Of a DNA stretch of 64,000 nt, positions 31,796 through 44,870 are shown piece by piece (within the stretch, counting starts at the first letter, position 1; every line of letters starts with the position of its first letter). The DNA lies in assembly GCA_037833965.1 (NCBI GenBank), contig AP031351.1, positions 23,386,501 through 23,450,500 of the forward strand, read 5' to 3'. The stretch comes from Marchantia polymorpha subsp. ruderalis (Eukaryota; Streptophyta; Marchantiopsida; Marchantiales; Marchantiaceae). The translations under genes were made by a program, and so were the position numbers. The notes beneath the pieces were generated by a model. That model saw only the letters and a list, made by a program, of their open reading frames with translations. It was not told the origin of the DNA and made no database searches.

Positions 31796-33469
31796 TGGTC
31801 AATTTAGATTCCAAAGGCATTTCTTTCTAAAATTTATATTTAATCATTCCATAACAATATCAGGTTTAATACAGTATTACATCTTAAAAAACCGAAGTTT
31901 CCCAATTTTAAAAGAATTCCTGCCAAGATTACAGATCCAGCCGTAGGTGCCTCCACATGAGCTTCAGTAACCAAATATGAACTGGTACCATAATCACATT
32001 GACGGAGAAAGAAGCAAAAAGAAGCAATCCATACCAAGATTTGGCGTAGCTAATTTTTACTTTTTGTCATATTTATTTCTTTTTTTATGACCACTTTAAA
32101 AACTTTATAGACCAACCCATTTTATGCGCGGCTAATGTAGCAGCTTGTTGAGCATTTGACAAACAAACACAATCCATTTCAAAGAAGATTGTCCCCTCAA
32201 CACACGAGCAATCCAACCTTTATTATTTCCCTTGCCCTTTCCCATTCGCACTTCAGCTGGTTTCTTAACGATATTCTTACATAATCAGAATAGAAAGATT
32301 TAACTAAAAGGGTATATAATGACGTACGAAAGTTATTTTTTTATGCTAGAGGACCTTGATGGAATAAGCACTGAATTTTTTTCAAGTAAAAGTAGTATTG
32401 GTAAAAATAAAAATAGATATCCGCAGGTTAGAAAAAAGCCAGATCAAAAATTTGTATTGTACGATTGGAAGCAATGCTTACAGAAGCAAAAAAGGAAATA
32501 CACATTCAGGAAATCTGTAAATTCTCCTCAAAATCAACACTTCTCAAGCATGCTTGCGTTCAATGTCCAAGTAACAACACTCCCCTCTATGACTTTGGAT
32601 GTAAATGTAGCATATGTTCGCTTATTGGCTTCTCAAAATATGGCTTGATAATGCTTGAAAATCATCATTATTTCTAGTGAATTAGAGTCTAAATAGTCTT
32701 CTTCACTGTTCTTTGAACTCTACCACGTTAGACACTTTTTTGATAACTTGAAATATGTTATGTTATCAGACTGTTTTACCATTGTGATGCATTCTTGAGG
32801 TACTAACATTTTGGTTTCATCTTGCAGGATTGATGGTATGTCCCCATGGTTTTAGCTTTACTTCCTAATAGTCGATTATGGTGACTTCAGTTTGATGACT
32901 ATCTTGAAAATTTCCGTCCTCTTTTGAATGTTATCGAGAGCCAAAAATTTTCAACATTTTAAGAGACAAATCAAGCCTGGAAATATGGTACCCACTAAAA
33001 ATCTACTCTCACCTTTCTACTTACCTCCACAGGCCACTTTGACTGTATCACGAGGTGCGAAAACAAACATAAATAATGTATAAGCTGGCTTCTCTTAAAT
33101 CGAATTATGAAATCACTTGCCTCAATTATTTAGGAGCTCAAGTATGGACATACAAATGCTGGTACTGACTTCAACCTTAGGCTTGATATTTTTCCAAACT
33201 AAGGAAAATAAATCGGCTCAGGTCATTTCTGAGCGGATTGCCGACCAAATACATAATGAGAATGTTAATGAAAGGTGACATTATAAATTAATCAATTTCT
33301 CATCAGATCTAGAGGCTGCCATATATTTCAACAATATTTATCAACAATTCGATATGAAAGACGTCACACATAATAAGGAGATCCTTGATAACTATATGTG
33401 AATATTCAAAACATAGCTCATCTGAACCCCTCAAATAAATCACGTACTAGAAAATTATAATTACCATTT
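31796..33469. other. No recognised gene; one Cys-rich open frame
   Basis: An open stretch near 32465-32677 (plus) encodes CVQCPSNNTPLYDFGCKCSIC, a C-x2-C-x12-C-x-C-x2-C pattern that could bind zinc. It begins without an ATG and overlaps another frame from 32319, so a frameshifted exon or a transposon scrap is possible. I do not recognise a family. The rest is AT-rich. Confidence 0.3.
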
Positions 33470-35401
33470 TCCTTAGTGGGTAACATGGACACTAATTTCA
33501 CTTATTCTCATAAAATCTTGCCTTCATATGGAGCAGTCATTTTTGAGCTCATTGAAAAGATTCTTGAGATATGTATAGCTTTAAGTATTGGTGCTCAGCT
33601 ACTGAATGTATATTTAGCTCTTCTGTCTTTGTAAGTCAACCCAATCACCCTTATATTACAAGTATATTCGTAAAATTTGCTGAAAATAACATATTCAAAT
33701 AAGTCTATATAATCATCTCACGCCTATAGATTATAGCACAAGGGTTAATGAGCAAAGAAATAGTCAATATATTCTTCTTATGTAAAGGTTATCAGCGATT
33801 TTACTGTACTGAGCGATAAAAATTATACGTGAGTTTCAAGTAATATTTAAATTCTATTTAACCTGTGATAGAGAAAAAAAATTTGGTTCATACTAACTTA
33901 ATAATATTTTCATGTACATTATCTGTTTATTTTATTTCGATAGTTTATGGAACAAGATATATTTTCCATTGCGATGACATTTGGGCAAGCACACAGGCTT
34001 CATAAATTCTTGCAAATTCCAGGTTTGCAATAATTGAATCAATTATGGTAAACTTTTAATTCTAGAGTTTTCCAGAACTAAGATAGCCCTTAACTTCCAA
34101 TACGTGTTTTGATTAGATTGAAATCAACCAGAGCGTTCTTCAATCTTTACAATTCCAACCCCAGGGTGTCAAAATGAACTAAAAACAATACTAAACTGAT
34201 AGTTAGTCTCATTAACAAAGATGAACAAACAAAGGGATCAATTAAATAATCCCATTTCTAGCATGAACATTTTCATTTATACTTTCAGAGTTTCAAATCA
34301 ATCCGACATGAATAAAGGAAAGACTTGTGAGGTTGTTGCGGTAGTTGTTATTCTTTGCACTCCGGATTTGACTGAACCGCTTCAAGATGTTCAATCACAT
34401 TACTTTCCTACATTCCATCACATTTGCTCTCCCAATTTTCCCAAACGGGACTTGCGGTCTGTGCGTCTAGCATGGCGAAAAGTAGTTCATGAAGGGACTC
34501 GTCGAAGTCTACTACGTTAATACATTACTTCCCTAAATGTTTTGCCCTTCGAGCATTCAAATGCTTTGCAAAGGCATGCAAGATACACTCCGGAGTCTTT
34601 ATAAAATATGACATTTTGGCCAGATTCATTTTGGTAGAGTGCCAAGATTAAGTAGGGCAAATCTGGAGTATAAAATTAGAACCCCTGATTTTATGAGTCC
34701 TGGGCTAGCAACATAACACTATTTAATTTCCTCCATGAACTTATGGCATTTTCTCCGCGTCTTCTCCATCCGGACAGCACAGACTTTTAGCCAAAAGACG
34801 TCTGGATCACTGTCACGTGGATGATTAAGGATACGCTTAGGATTCTGGCGTTGATGTACAAGTAGGTGACACTGTGTTTCCAGAGATGGGATGATTTCGA
34901 GGTGGCACTATCTCCAAGGAACTGTATTTTATCTGGGGAATGGATTCGTCTTAGAAATCTGTGTTGGCTCGCCTTTCCATATTCCTCATGCTTCGAGGTT
35001 CAGACATATTCTACAGAGCGTCATTCTCGTGGACAACACTTTTGGTAGGTACGAGGCACGAGATCCTTGTGTGGATGAGAGTCTAATGGGCATCTGAAGA
35101 AAGATTAGGGACGGCTGCACGTACTGTACTAGTCTCATCCTTTTTGCAATTCTACTTGGTCCCTAATCGCAGATTTTGGGCACGTTTTTGTTTGGGGATT
35201 GTGGCAGGGACAGTGTTGCCAAATTCACCCGCATTCATTAAGTACAATTCTGTCAGATCCTGTCATATAATTCTTAATGTTTGACTAGATTCTAACTATG
35301 ACTGTGAACCTTTTCTGCCCCGTTTGCGGAGGTTTGAAGGATGATTCTCAATGCCTTGACGTACTGTAACCAGCCAAGGACTAGAGTAGAAGGCCAGCCG
35401 A
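33470..35401. repeat. Segmental duplication D2 (partner 21400-23380)
   Basis: Direct copy of D1, ending at CCAGCCGAG (35401). Its lectin-start relic on minus (about 34775-34870) is the clearest of this type: TCTGGATCACTGTCACGTGG then ATG, against TCTCGATCACTCTCACGCGG then ATG in lectin A. No intact gene is present. Confidence 0.7.
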
Positions 35402-35489
35402 GCCTGCACATAGCTTCCTCCGCTGACATGCGTATAGCTTCTGCTGTGCTTCTTGTAAATAGTTGTATTTTTGTCTACGTCGAAGTCTT

Positions 35490-36260
35490 GAGTTCGGAAG
35501 ACAGCCTTTCTATCTATCAACTAACGATCACCTCTCCTTCCATGACGATTGCACATCGACTATGTGACATGGTTGATGTCGTTCATCAGATATAATCACA
35601 TATCATATTATATTCTTGTCGGAATAGGGCTAAGTGATGCTGATGTATGATGTTTCTGGATCATCTCACGTGATGGTGGTGTACGACTAGATGACAGCTG
35701 CTTTTCACGGCTTCTCGTAGCAGCAGCTACTAAGTGTGCAATATATGGAACCATATGCAACACATCACTATTCGGGACTGGTATTGGCTCATGGATAAAT
35801 GAACACGTGTTAAGCCTTGTGATACGGCATCGATTACAAGCGGATCCTGAGTGATGAGTGTCTGGTCGGATTACATGACGTCAAAATCTGAGATGTGACT
35901 GTGGCTCATGGAGCGAAAAGGACATGTCACATGCCTCATTGATAATAACAGCACGACCAAGTCAAGGCTGTTTGGCAGCTAGTTATTATATAATAAATGC
36001 TCAGACGTGAGAGAGCGACCTGGAAATGCAATTTGAGGTGGGTCAGCACTCTTATTCGGAGTTGTGTCGACTTTAGGATGCTGAATATCGATACGTGAAA
36101 GGTGAGAACCGCTAACTACAGAAGAAGGTTCAGATGAGAGCAACGGATGCATGAGGGACCATCATAGCACGGTCTTCACAGTTCTTAACCTGCCGATATA
36201 AGATTGCAGAAGCTAAGAGGTTGGAGCATTTATGAGAGGCGATGGTTAATAAGGGATATG
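35490..36260. repeat. Direct repeat with 53900-54560, containing a lectin 5' relic
   Basis: Shares CGGAAGACAGCCTTT, TGATGTTTCTGGATCAT, CTCACGTGATG and GAGTGATGAGTG with 53900-54560. On minus, bases 35655-35730 align with the lectin start and 5' UTR: TCACGTGA, GTACGAC, then CACGGCTTCTCGTAGCAGCA against CACGGCGTCGAGCAGGAGCA. The start codon is lost (CTA). Confidence 0.5.
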
Positions 36261-36294
36261 TTTCAACTAGCCCAAGGAAATGCATAGATTTTTC

Positions 36295-36955
36295 ATAAAT
36301 TATTTGTTTGATGGGACCCTCAAAACTTTAATTGCTTGATGGAACCATCGAGGTTTGTATCACGCTGGTATGGTATGAAAAGTGAATCTCGCTTCGTGTT
36401 ACGTTGGGCAGTTGATTCTTCGTTTCACGACGATGCGGAGGAGTAATATCATCTATAGAGCACATTGACAATCAATTGACTCCAGACCTGTACGCGACAT
36501 GTGCTCCGATTAGCCTCTTTGACGCAACTCATCAGCTCTGATTCATCTCACGTGCACCGTCTCGAGGGAGTAAGAAATGATTCTCTTTGACAGACAGCTA
36601 GCTCCGTCGATGGGTGAAACCGGCACAGGTGGTTTCGAAAATTGATATTTCCTCGTACATACGAGGCTCTCCGCATCTGTTTTGTTAAGGGAAACAGACA
36701 TATCAGATTTCACATCTCTTGAAAATCGTAGATTTCTACAATTTAGCCCTCGGGAAGGAACTCGAAGGTAGCCTTCGATCACCGCGATTGAACAATCAAA
36801 AAACTGAACCCTCTACTCCTAACGCCAGGAGCGGGCCCAGCACAAGAATATACCCGTACTAGAACATCTATTAGAACTAAACGACGGTGTGCCGTCGTTG
36901 GGGTCTCATCGGTTAAATTGAAACTTGATGGGTACCATCAAACAATTTATCTCAG
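36295..36955. mobile_element. MITE-like element, longer copy
   Basis: The left end is ATAAATTATTTGTTTGATGG with GACCC next; the right end, reversed, is ATAAATTGTTTGATGGTACCC. A shared internal phrase GTGTTACGTTGGGCA compares with GTGTTACATTGGGTA in the 392-bp element at 31404. No transposase is present; non-autonomous. Confidence 0.4.
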
Positions 36956-37286
36956 GTTTTGTTTAAGCACAAGAGTATTTTTTTAGCAAGCATGTTGATT
37001 CTGATGAGTAATAAAGGTAGCCAGGATAAAGGGAGAACTTCCGTGCTCCGAGTTCATCCACCTCTGCCCGATGGAGAAGGTGAGTCATGAAAATAACCCA
37101 CCGAAGACCTGACTCAAACCATACCTTGTGAGGGAGAGATTCACAACGGATGTGTATGACTTGAAGTCACAGATCTTGCTGTTTTGACTTGGGACATTGT
37201 TTTTGTACACGACGGGAATGCTTGTATGACTGGAAATGCACATCTGTTGTTGAGGACACTTTTGGGATGAATATGTATCAATTTAC

Positions 37287-39262
37287 TTTGATGGGATTGA
37301 TGGACTGATCACTTGGCCTTCAAGAAAAGATTTAGTGCTTGTCACCCGTCTACATACAATGGCTCATGCTACTTTCATACCCGTAAATTGTACCTCAATC
37401 GTATTACATTCAACTAGACGGAAAGGTTAGCACTTTTGATTTCCTATTGTACTAATTAGCACTACAATTCTACTTGCACAAAGTGAGGCTTTAAAGAGCT
37501 AAGATTTTGTTTGATCATATCGCAACATAGAATAAAATCTTGTTGGACAAGTCTTTCACTTTATCGAAACGTTATGGGGCCATCGTGAGGAGCATATCGG
37601 GTGATGTGAGGATTTGTACTCCAGATGATCATTTCATCCGCATGATCCATTACTAGTCTAGTTGTATCATCGAGATTCAACCTATCTTGCCGAGCTAGCT
37701 AACACAACTCAATTTATAACAGCATAAAGTAAAAATTCAAGGAATTGATAGATTGATGATTTGGTCTTCAAGAAAAAGTTTAGTCCTTGTCATCGTTACA
37801 CATACACTACGTTAAATTTCTTTCATATCTATCAACTGTACTTCAATTGTGATACATGCATCTAGACGTGAAAGTTAGGGTTTCAGACTTCCTACTGTAA
37901 AAATTAGCATGACAAGTATATTTGTGCAAAGTGAGGCGCTACAGACGTAAGAGAATGTCCGATTATGTCACAACACATTCCCACATGTGTAGATCTCAAT
38001 TTATGGACCACATAGCAGAACGTGCCACATAACCTCAAGCTCATGTCGTGTACCAAGTCTCTTCCAACTCGTCTGCTTTCTCAATGCTGCTCCCATGTTG
38101 TGAATACTCTGCACTCGATAATTCCTAAACCCTAGTGGCGTGAGTTGACGGAGGTTTTAGCGTCTCTGACTGAACCCTCTCCTTTCTTAAATACGACGCC
38201 ATTAATTCCCAGAAAATGTCATCATTTCCCCACCGTTACCTTGAAATATGCTAAGATCATGTCATAACATAAAGCAAAATCTTCTGGGCCCAGTGGTGCA
38301 ATTTAGCCTAACGTTACGGGGCCATTGTGAAGAGCATATTGGATGATGTGAAAGGTTTGTACTCTGGATGATTATTTGGTCTGCACGATTAACAATCTAG
38401 GTGTATAGGCGAGTTCCAACGAATCTTTTTGAGCTAGATAACACAACTCGCCTCAGAATAGCATCCTAAAACTCAAGGAATTGATGGATGGATGACTTGG
38501 ACTTCAAGAAAAGATTCTGTCCTTGTCATCCGTGTACATACATTGGCTCATATTTCTTTCATATCAGTAAAGTATGCCTTGGTTGTGTTACATGCATCGA
38601 AACACGAAATTTAGGGTTTTGGACTTACAATTATTCTAATTAGCGTGGCAAGTCTACTTGCGCAAAGTGGTACCTTAAAGAGCCAAGAGAGAGTCTGATC
38701 ATATCTCAACACAGAGAATAATCTTGTGGGCGAAGTAATGCACTTTAGCCAAACGTTAGGGAGTCATTGTGAGTGGCATATCGGATGATGTGAAGGTTTA
38801 TACTTTGGGTTGTCATTTGATTCGCACAACATATTGATAGACCGGATGTCTTGGAGAGATCCAACCTATCTTGCTAATCTAGGTAACACAACCCACCTTA
38901 AAACAAGAAGAATGAAAAATCCAAGGTATTGATGAATGGATGGGTTGGTCTTCAATAAAAAATTTAATCCTTGTCACCCATCTAGATACGATGGGTCATA
39001 CTCCTTTCATACCCGTATACTGTAACTAACTAAATTGTGATACATGACGGGATGGATAAGGTTTTGGACTTCCTTATGTTTTGCTTAGCGTGGTGAGTCT
39101 ACTTGTGCAAAGTGGGGCCTTGAACATCTGAGAGATATTCCCCTCATGTCACAACGAAGAGCAGAATCTTGTCGTCCAAGTGGTGCACTTTAGCCAAACA
39201 TTACGGGCCATTGTAACGGGCATATTAGGTGAAGTGGAGGGCTCGTACTCTAGGTGATCATT
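37287..39262. repeat. Tandem array, period about 454 bp, 3.7 units
   Basis: Unit starts at about 37287, 37742, 38469 and 38923. Spacings are 455, 727 and 454; the odd one is explained by a 272-bp insertion in unit 2. Conserved phrases per unit: ATTGATGGATGGATGACTTGG-like start, CTTGTCACCC, TACTTGTGCAAAGTG, TTTAGCC...ACGTTA, GGTGATGTGAGG. The units are well diverged from each other and non-coding, so this is an old satellite-like array. Confidence 0.7.
37978..38250. mobile_element. About 272-bp insertion in array unit 2
   Basis: Present only in unit 2, and flanked by imperfect copies of ATGTCACAACACA and ATGTCATAACATA, which could be a target duplication. The interior has no coding potential or clear inverted termini. 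Confidence 0.4.
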
Positions 39263-39373
39263 TGTAAGTGGGATCTTAAAGTGCTAAGACATGTATCAAT
39301 TTACTCTTGGTTCTTGGTAAAGCAAATGTGTGTATTTCATTCTATCGGGAACTGACTAAATCAGGCGTATTCA

Positions 39374-39414
39374 GGTGAAATGATAGGTTATATCATATAA
39401 CCTATCATTTCACC
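39374..39414. repeat. 41-bp palindrome: 20-bp perfect arms, 1-base centre
   Basis: GGTGAAATGATAGGTTATAT, then C, then its exact reverse complement. It lies 110 bp after the tandem array, in otherwise unremarkable sequence. Confidence 0.9.
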
Positions 39415-42224
39415 ATATTGAGGTAAATGAAAGTATTGAGTGCTTTTGGAGTTTTCTCTAAGTATCAACATCTATAAGATTATGGTCTTTCTCTCATCTT
39501 GAGTTATCAAGAGATCGTTTCCTATCTCGTTAAATGATGACACTTTCTGACATGAATCGGAAAATTACATTTGGGGCTTCATTTGCGAAGAAAATGAAGA
39601 TAAAAGGGGAATAGAAAAATTCCGATAGGATAATCTTGTGCTTTACGTTCTTATAGTTATATTAACGCGATATCGACCTTCCTTACACAGATGAAAGTTA
39701 TGCTTAGCATAGGTGTGGGTTATCCACAGCATAGGAATCTGTCAATCCACCTCAAATCTATAGAAAAGTATCAGCACAAAACAAGTATTTGCACATGATT
39801 AAATTAAATTAGAATTTCGAAACTTGTCTAGTACAGGGACCCACCATGAAATTATACACCGATTATGACATGAAGTAATTTCCATAATGAAAGAAGGAAT
39901 TGAATTGTATTCTCTCCGTACTCCCTTTTTATGCACTGCTTGGAAATCTGTGCAAGTTCGCAACTCGTGGGGCGTGAATGTGCGAACCTGAGGAGACTTT
40001 TAGCGTACTCAAGACTTCCGCACTCACATGCACGGGCGAACCCCATGCAGGAAACAGCAGGCTTCCTCGATCGTCATCCACGATGTGTTACCTTGCAGTC
40101 TGACAATCGGCAGCTTGAAGAATTCACAATTACGCTCATCTCGAAGTTTGAACTCAGTGCAACACACCTAACAATTGTAAGGAGTATCCAGTAGAATTCG
40201 TCGTTGGTACGGTGCAACTATCATATTTGTCATGTGCTAGATCCATACAAATCAGATGCAGCTCGATCCTAGACAATCGAGCTCAACGTACTTTCGGAAA
40301 ATCTACGACTGGATGAAGAACTTGTAGGTAACCACAAGTCGATTACAGACATGTGATTACTTTCTAGTCATAGAGTATGGACGTGACTTATAATGCAGAT
40401 AAATGAGTGTCGAGCGTGTGAGCGTGTGACATCGAAAAAGCTGTAGAAATGGAAGTAGGTTGATTGTTGAGAAATTCAGATTAAATAGTCTGAAAGCTGT
40501 ACGGAAAACTAGACATTTTGAGATGTCTAGCTCGATCGCAACATGCCGGAGGATATGCTGCGGTCCAATAGCAGGACCTGCTCACCTTTCTGCTCCTCCA
40601 CATTTCACCACATTCAACCACCTTCGTAGTGCCAGGTTCTTTTTACCAAGGGAAGGGCCTCTCCTGGATTGCTCTCACGCGGAGGTGGATAGTTAAGGAA
40701 TGTTGATAGCTTTCGATATGGCGTCAAACAGAAGCAGCTGAGTTTCGTGTGAATAAATTGGCCGCAGATCACTGAGTCCTGCTTTACTCTTAACTAATTA
40801 TGTCGCACTTCCAGTAGAATGGTCATTGCTTACTCTGACACTGATATGAACATCAAATCCTACCAAGTAATATATTTCAGGAACTCTAAACCCGATAATT
40901 TTCTTGAGTTCCTTGCAATCGTCTCAGTACTGGAGTAGACACCGAATGTCGAATCGTTGAGAGAATCGACTCGGATATAGACACTTCAGCAGCGATTTCC
41001 TTCCTTCTATCCTTGGGGAATCTAGCTTCTCCAGCCACGCTCTTACATCGTACATAATTTAGAGATGCGAAGATACAGTGATTGAGACACCCATTCCAGA
41101 AATGGGTTCACAAAATGGCTGCAGCGATCACCGAACGAGGAGAAAGTGTTCGTCACAAGAGTCCAGCTACAATATCGTGGCTATCACCAAGTTCAACTAA
41201 CTTGCCAATATAAGTGCGCGAGACCTGAGCTTCAAGGGGACTTTTCTCTTCGTTTTCTCTTACGCTCATCGAGAGTCTCATCATTTCATGAAATGATGAC
41301 ACTGTAACGGATGAGGATTGGAACTCATAGAGGCTAGCTAAAGAAAATGGATCTAGTGGTGGAGTTGTTGGACGAATCAGAGTTGTGCAATGTCTACTGT
41401 TCAAGATTGGGATATGATTCGATTTCACGTTGCTGATATTAATCTCCCCGGCTGCGCATACCTGCGTCCAACTTCAGTGCGAACTCGTTACTGGCAACGC
41501 TAGAGAAGAGCAATGGTCACAGCTAGTGATAGGTCGTTACTCTGCCCGATATCACTTTCAACAAACTAAAGTAAGTAATTGAAAGTAACTGAGTCATTGA
41601 AATTGTATAAAGATAAATAATTGAAAGACACGATGCAAATAAATGCATATATTGGATCATTTTCATATTCAATCTTGAAAAGTAAGTTGAATACGGTTAT
41701 GCTTTTATCATGATTAGAAAACTAATTCACTAAAGTTCTACAAGAGGCACAAATCATTTTCAGTTTTAAGCCATTATCTTAGAATTTAGTACTATGTTTT
41801 ATATGTTTAAACTTGAGGTTATCATCTTTTTTTATCAAAAAGAATTAAAAATTTTCAAGATGGAGATCAACTATGTTTTATATGAATACATAGATGTCAT
41901 GTTAATTATTATCTCTAGTTTCCATGTCAACTTTGATTCAATTTCAAGCTATTATTTTGCATTAAACACCTTATCAAACCGATGGAAATTTTAGCATGCA
42001 GCAAAATCTAGGACTTTGTTTTTTTAAGATCGAATAGGATTTTCAAAAATATGAAAATGCAATCACTTTCCAAACGTAATCTTATGTTTGAAGTTCACTT
42101 CCAACTTGAGAATATATCATTCTTGCTCTTTAAAAAATGTCTCTCTTTCTCTTCCCGACATTATTTTTCAATATAATGTTTCATTTGCAATAAAGAAGAT
42201 TCGTTTACTTCTTGTTTTATCACT
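39415..42224. other. No recognisable gene
   Basis: Contains the diverged repeat 40205-40400 (partner 28200-28400). From about 41570 it becomes strongly AT-rich. No transposon domains or RNA genes are seen. Confidence 0.5.
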
Positions 42225-42770
42225 TTCTTATCACTTTTGCCAACGGAAGCTTAGCCGTGGACGACCGTCGATCTCCATGGTGGACTGGTTTATCTGTAGG
42301 CTCGGGCCCTTCACGCGCAGAACATGACAGACCCGGACCTGTGTCGGTAAACAAACTAGATAGGTGGACCTTTGACGCAGGTCGACCTATCTACCTGCGT
42401 CACAGGTAGCTTTAGAGATTTATGCCGAAGCCGGTCGCCTGAGAACTTCAGTTCTCGACGACAAGACCCGATTTAAGAATCGTGTCCGTCCGACGTCCGC
42501 GATCGGTTGCAGAAAGCGTCAGACGGAAGGAGGTCGTCGGCCGTAGGATGGACAAGATTACTGACAATAGTCAAGCACAGGACTTTCAACGACGATGAGA
42601 CGACGGTTTGGTCAAGAGGACCGAAACCACCGGCCCGGTGCCCGATGCGGACGCCGGGCCGGGGAACAGTTATGTTCCCGGCTTGGAGCCGGCAGAAAAC
42701 CCTTAAAACGCTGTTCGTGACCCGAAACTGGGGGATAATCTGGCGGAACACGGTATGTAAACGTTTAGAC
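42225..42770. other. Isolated GC-rich island with hairpins, origin unknown
   Basis: About 545 bp of GC-rich sequence, bounded sharply on both sides by very AT-rich DNA. It contains an 11/12-bp inverted repeat (42359-42370 with 42380-42391), a perfect 7-bp one (42391-42397 with 42403-42409) and a GGCCCGG...CCGGGCC pair near 42631-42660. Overlapping open frames of 92 and 99 codons on opposite strands have no recognisable domain. It does not look like the 5-11 kb GC-rich unit, rRNA or tRNA. Confidence 0.6.
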
Positions 42771-44439
42771 AATAAAATGATTTGATCCTCTTATGTGATG
42801 TTTAAAACTTATAAGATTAAAAAAATCTAAGTGGGTAACTTGACTTTCAGCAATTTTATGTAAAATGAATTTGATAAAAATAATGTATAATTTTGAATAG
42901 AATTCATTCACAATCGATTTGATCTGGTGTCAAACATAAGCTACAAAAAAAATTACATGTATAGATCAGAGATTTCTAATGTTATACTTCAAATTTCAAA
43001 ATAATAGCTTTAATTTTGGCATGAATTTCTTTCTTAGATTTATAATTTAAAAAAAAATTGATATAAATTTTAATGTCAACTTATAATCGCATGAAGATTG
43101 ACAAAAATTGGACAGATGATTTGAATTTTGTAGCATATTCAAATTGAACTAATATATTATAACAGCGACAAACTTGCAAGCATTTGTGTTGTGAATTGGA
43201 CTTCATAATTAGAAGTAACTATTTTTGGTCCTTAAAGTTTCAACAACTTGAAATAGGCTAATTGGATGTTAAGAGAAAATAATAATGGAAAATAATTTAT
43301 AGGAATTAATCAGGAGAATTTTTAAGTTTATGCTTTCATTTGGTTTTTTAAGAATGCAAAATCATTCAATAATCAATTATATCATGAATGTGATATAATG
43401 ATGACTGAAATAAAAAGATTACCGTAAAAAGATGATAACTCAATGTCAACAAATTAGTCTCATCAAATCATTCAATATATCATGCAATATACACTAGTTT
43501 TGGGCACCTTGAAATTATTGACAATGGGATTACATTAAGTTTTGGAAGTGTAATCAATTTTGATATGTTTGAATACATATCCTTCATTTTAAAATTTACA
43601 TTCTTTTCAATTTTATTTGATCATACATATTGTCTATTCAACTTAATCTAGCAAGTACTATAGTATGTAAGTTGTTCATAAATTTATAATTCTGTAGGTT
43701 TTTTAAATAACTATGAGTATTTAATGATGTATGCTTTCTTAAAATAGACATAATATATCATACATATGCTGTTATTCGTTTTTTTATAGTTTTGTTTTCA
43801 AACTACTATTTAATATGTATTTATACTTGGAAGATCATGGGCGAACCTTGACAGAAATGTTTCACATGTTTTCATGAGAGAATCGTAATCATGAGTGATG
43901 ATAAGTAGCCATACACACTAATTTGTAACTAAGTCTTAAAGTGAGTATCTCATCTAATTATCCAATGGATTTATGAAGTTTGTTGGCTGTCAAGTTATGA
44001 ATCAAGGCTATCCTTGCTACTTATATATACATATGCCTTCACTCGCTTGGAAACTAGCCTCTTTTTTTTGCAATCAGTAACGAACACAGTTAATATTTTT
44101 TGATATGAACTTCTCTAAAAGAGATCATGTGTATGATATGAACATTGTTATTTATTTTTCTCAAGAAAATTTTACTAGAACATAGAGCAGTCCTTTTGGA
44201 GCTCGTGGAGAAGTATCCATGATATGGTAAACCTTCAAGCATTTGTTGCTCGGTTCATCCCAGATCCATTATAAGCTGTTTGGTCTTTAAAGAACACACA
44301 ACTTATGTTGTATAATCTCCAAAGTTGGTGACATACCCTTCCACTCAGATAGCCATTTGAAACAAGAAATATTCCGATTTTGATGACAGAACCACGTTAC
44401 ATTTCTATTTCTTCCACGTACTCATGTTGTGGTAAATTG
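42771..44439. other. AT-rich, no recognisable gene
   Basis: Homopolymer-rich sequence without open frames of note. It probably consists of decayed transposon DNA, but no domain survives to show it. Confidence 0.5.
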
Positions 44440-44870
44440 TCCTCTTCTAGACAGAACAAAAGTTTAGCAAGATGTCTACAATCAGAAGGTTTGGATCACT
44501 ATCTTGAGGATGGTGGAGGATATGCTGACCGTTTATGACTACGGCGTGTAAGAGGTGCTAGTTTGTCTACATATGAGGGATTGATTGTGAGGGTGCACTA
44601 TTTCCAAGTAAACGTACTTCATCTGGGGAATGAGGTCGTCTTAGAAATCTGTGTTGGCTCGCCTTTCTATATTCCTCATCGTTCTAGGTTCAGACACAAT
44701 CCACAGCGCGCCATTCTCGTGTGTGTTTCAATACGTACGAGGCACGAGATCCTTGTGTGCATCACAATTTAACGGACATATGAATACAGATTAGAGTTGG
44801 TTCCCCGTACTGTACTTGATTGAGTCCTAGCCATTTTGTAATATTAGTTCGTCCCTGCACGTATCTTTTC
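44440..44870. repeat. Third, partial copy of the D1/D2 sequence
   Basis: Shares TAAACGTACTTCATCTGGGG-like, GTGTTGGCTCGCCTTTC, TTCAGACA and GGCACGAGATCCTTGTGTG with D1 and D2. It starts with a faint lectin-start relic (GGATCACTATCTTGAGGATG). Confidence 0.5.
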
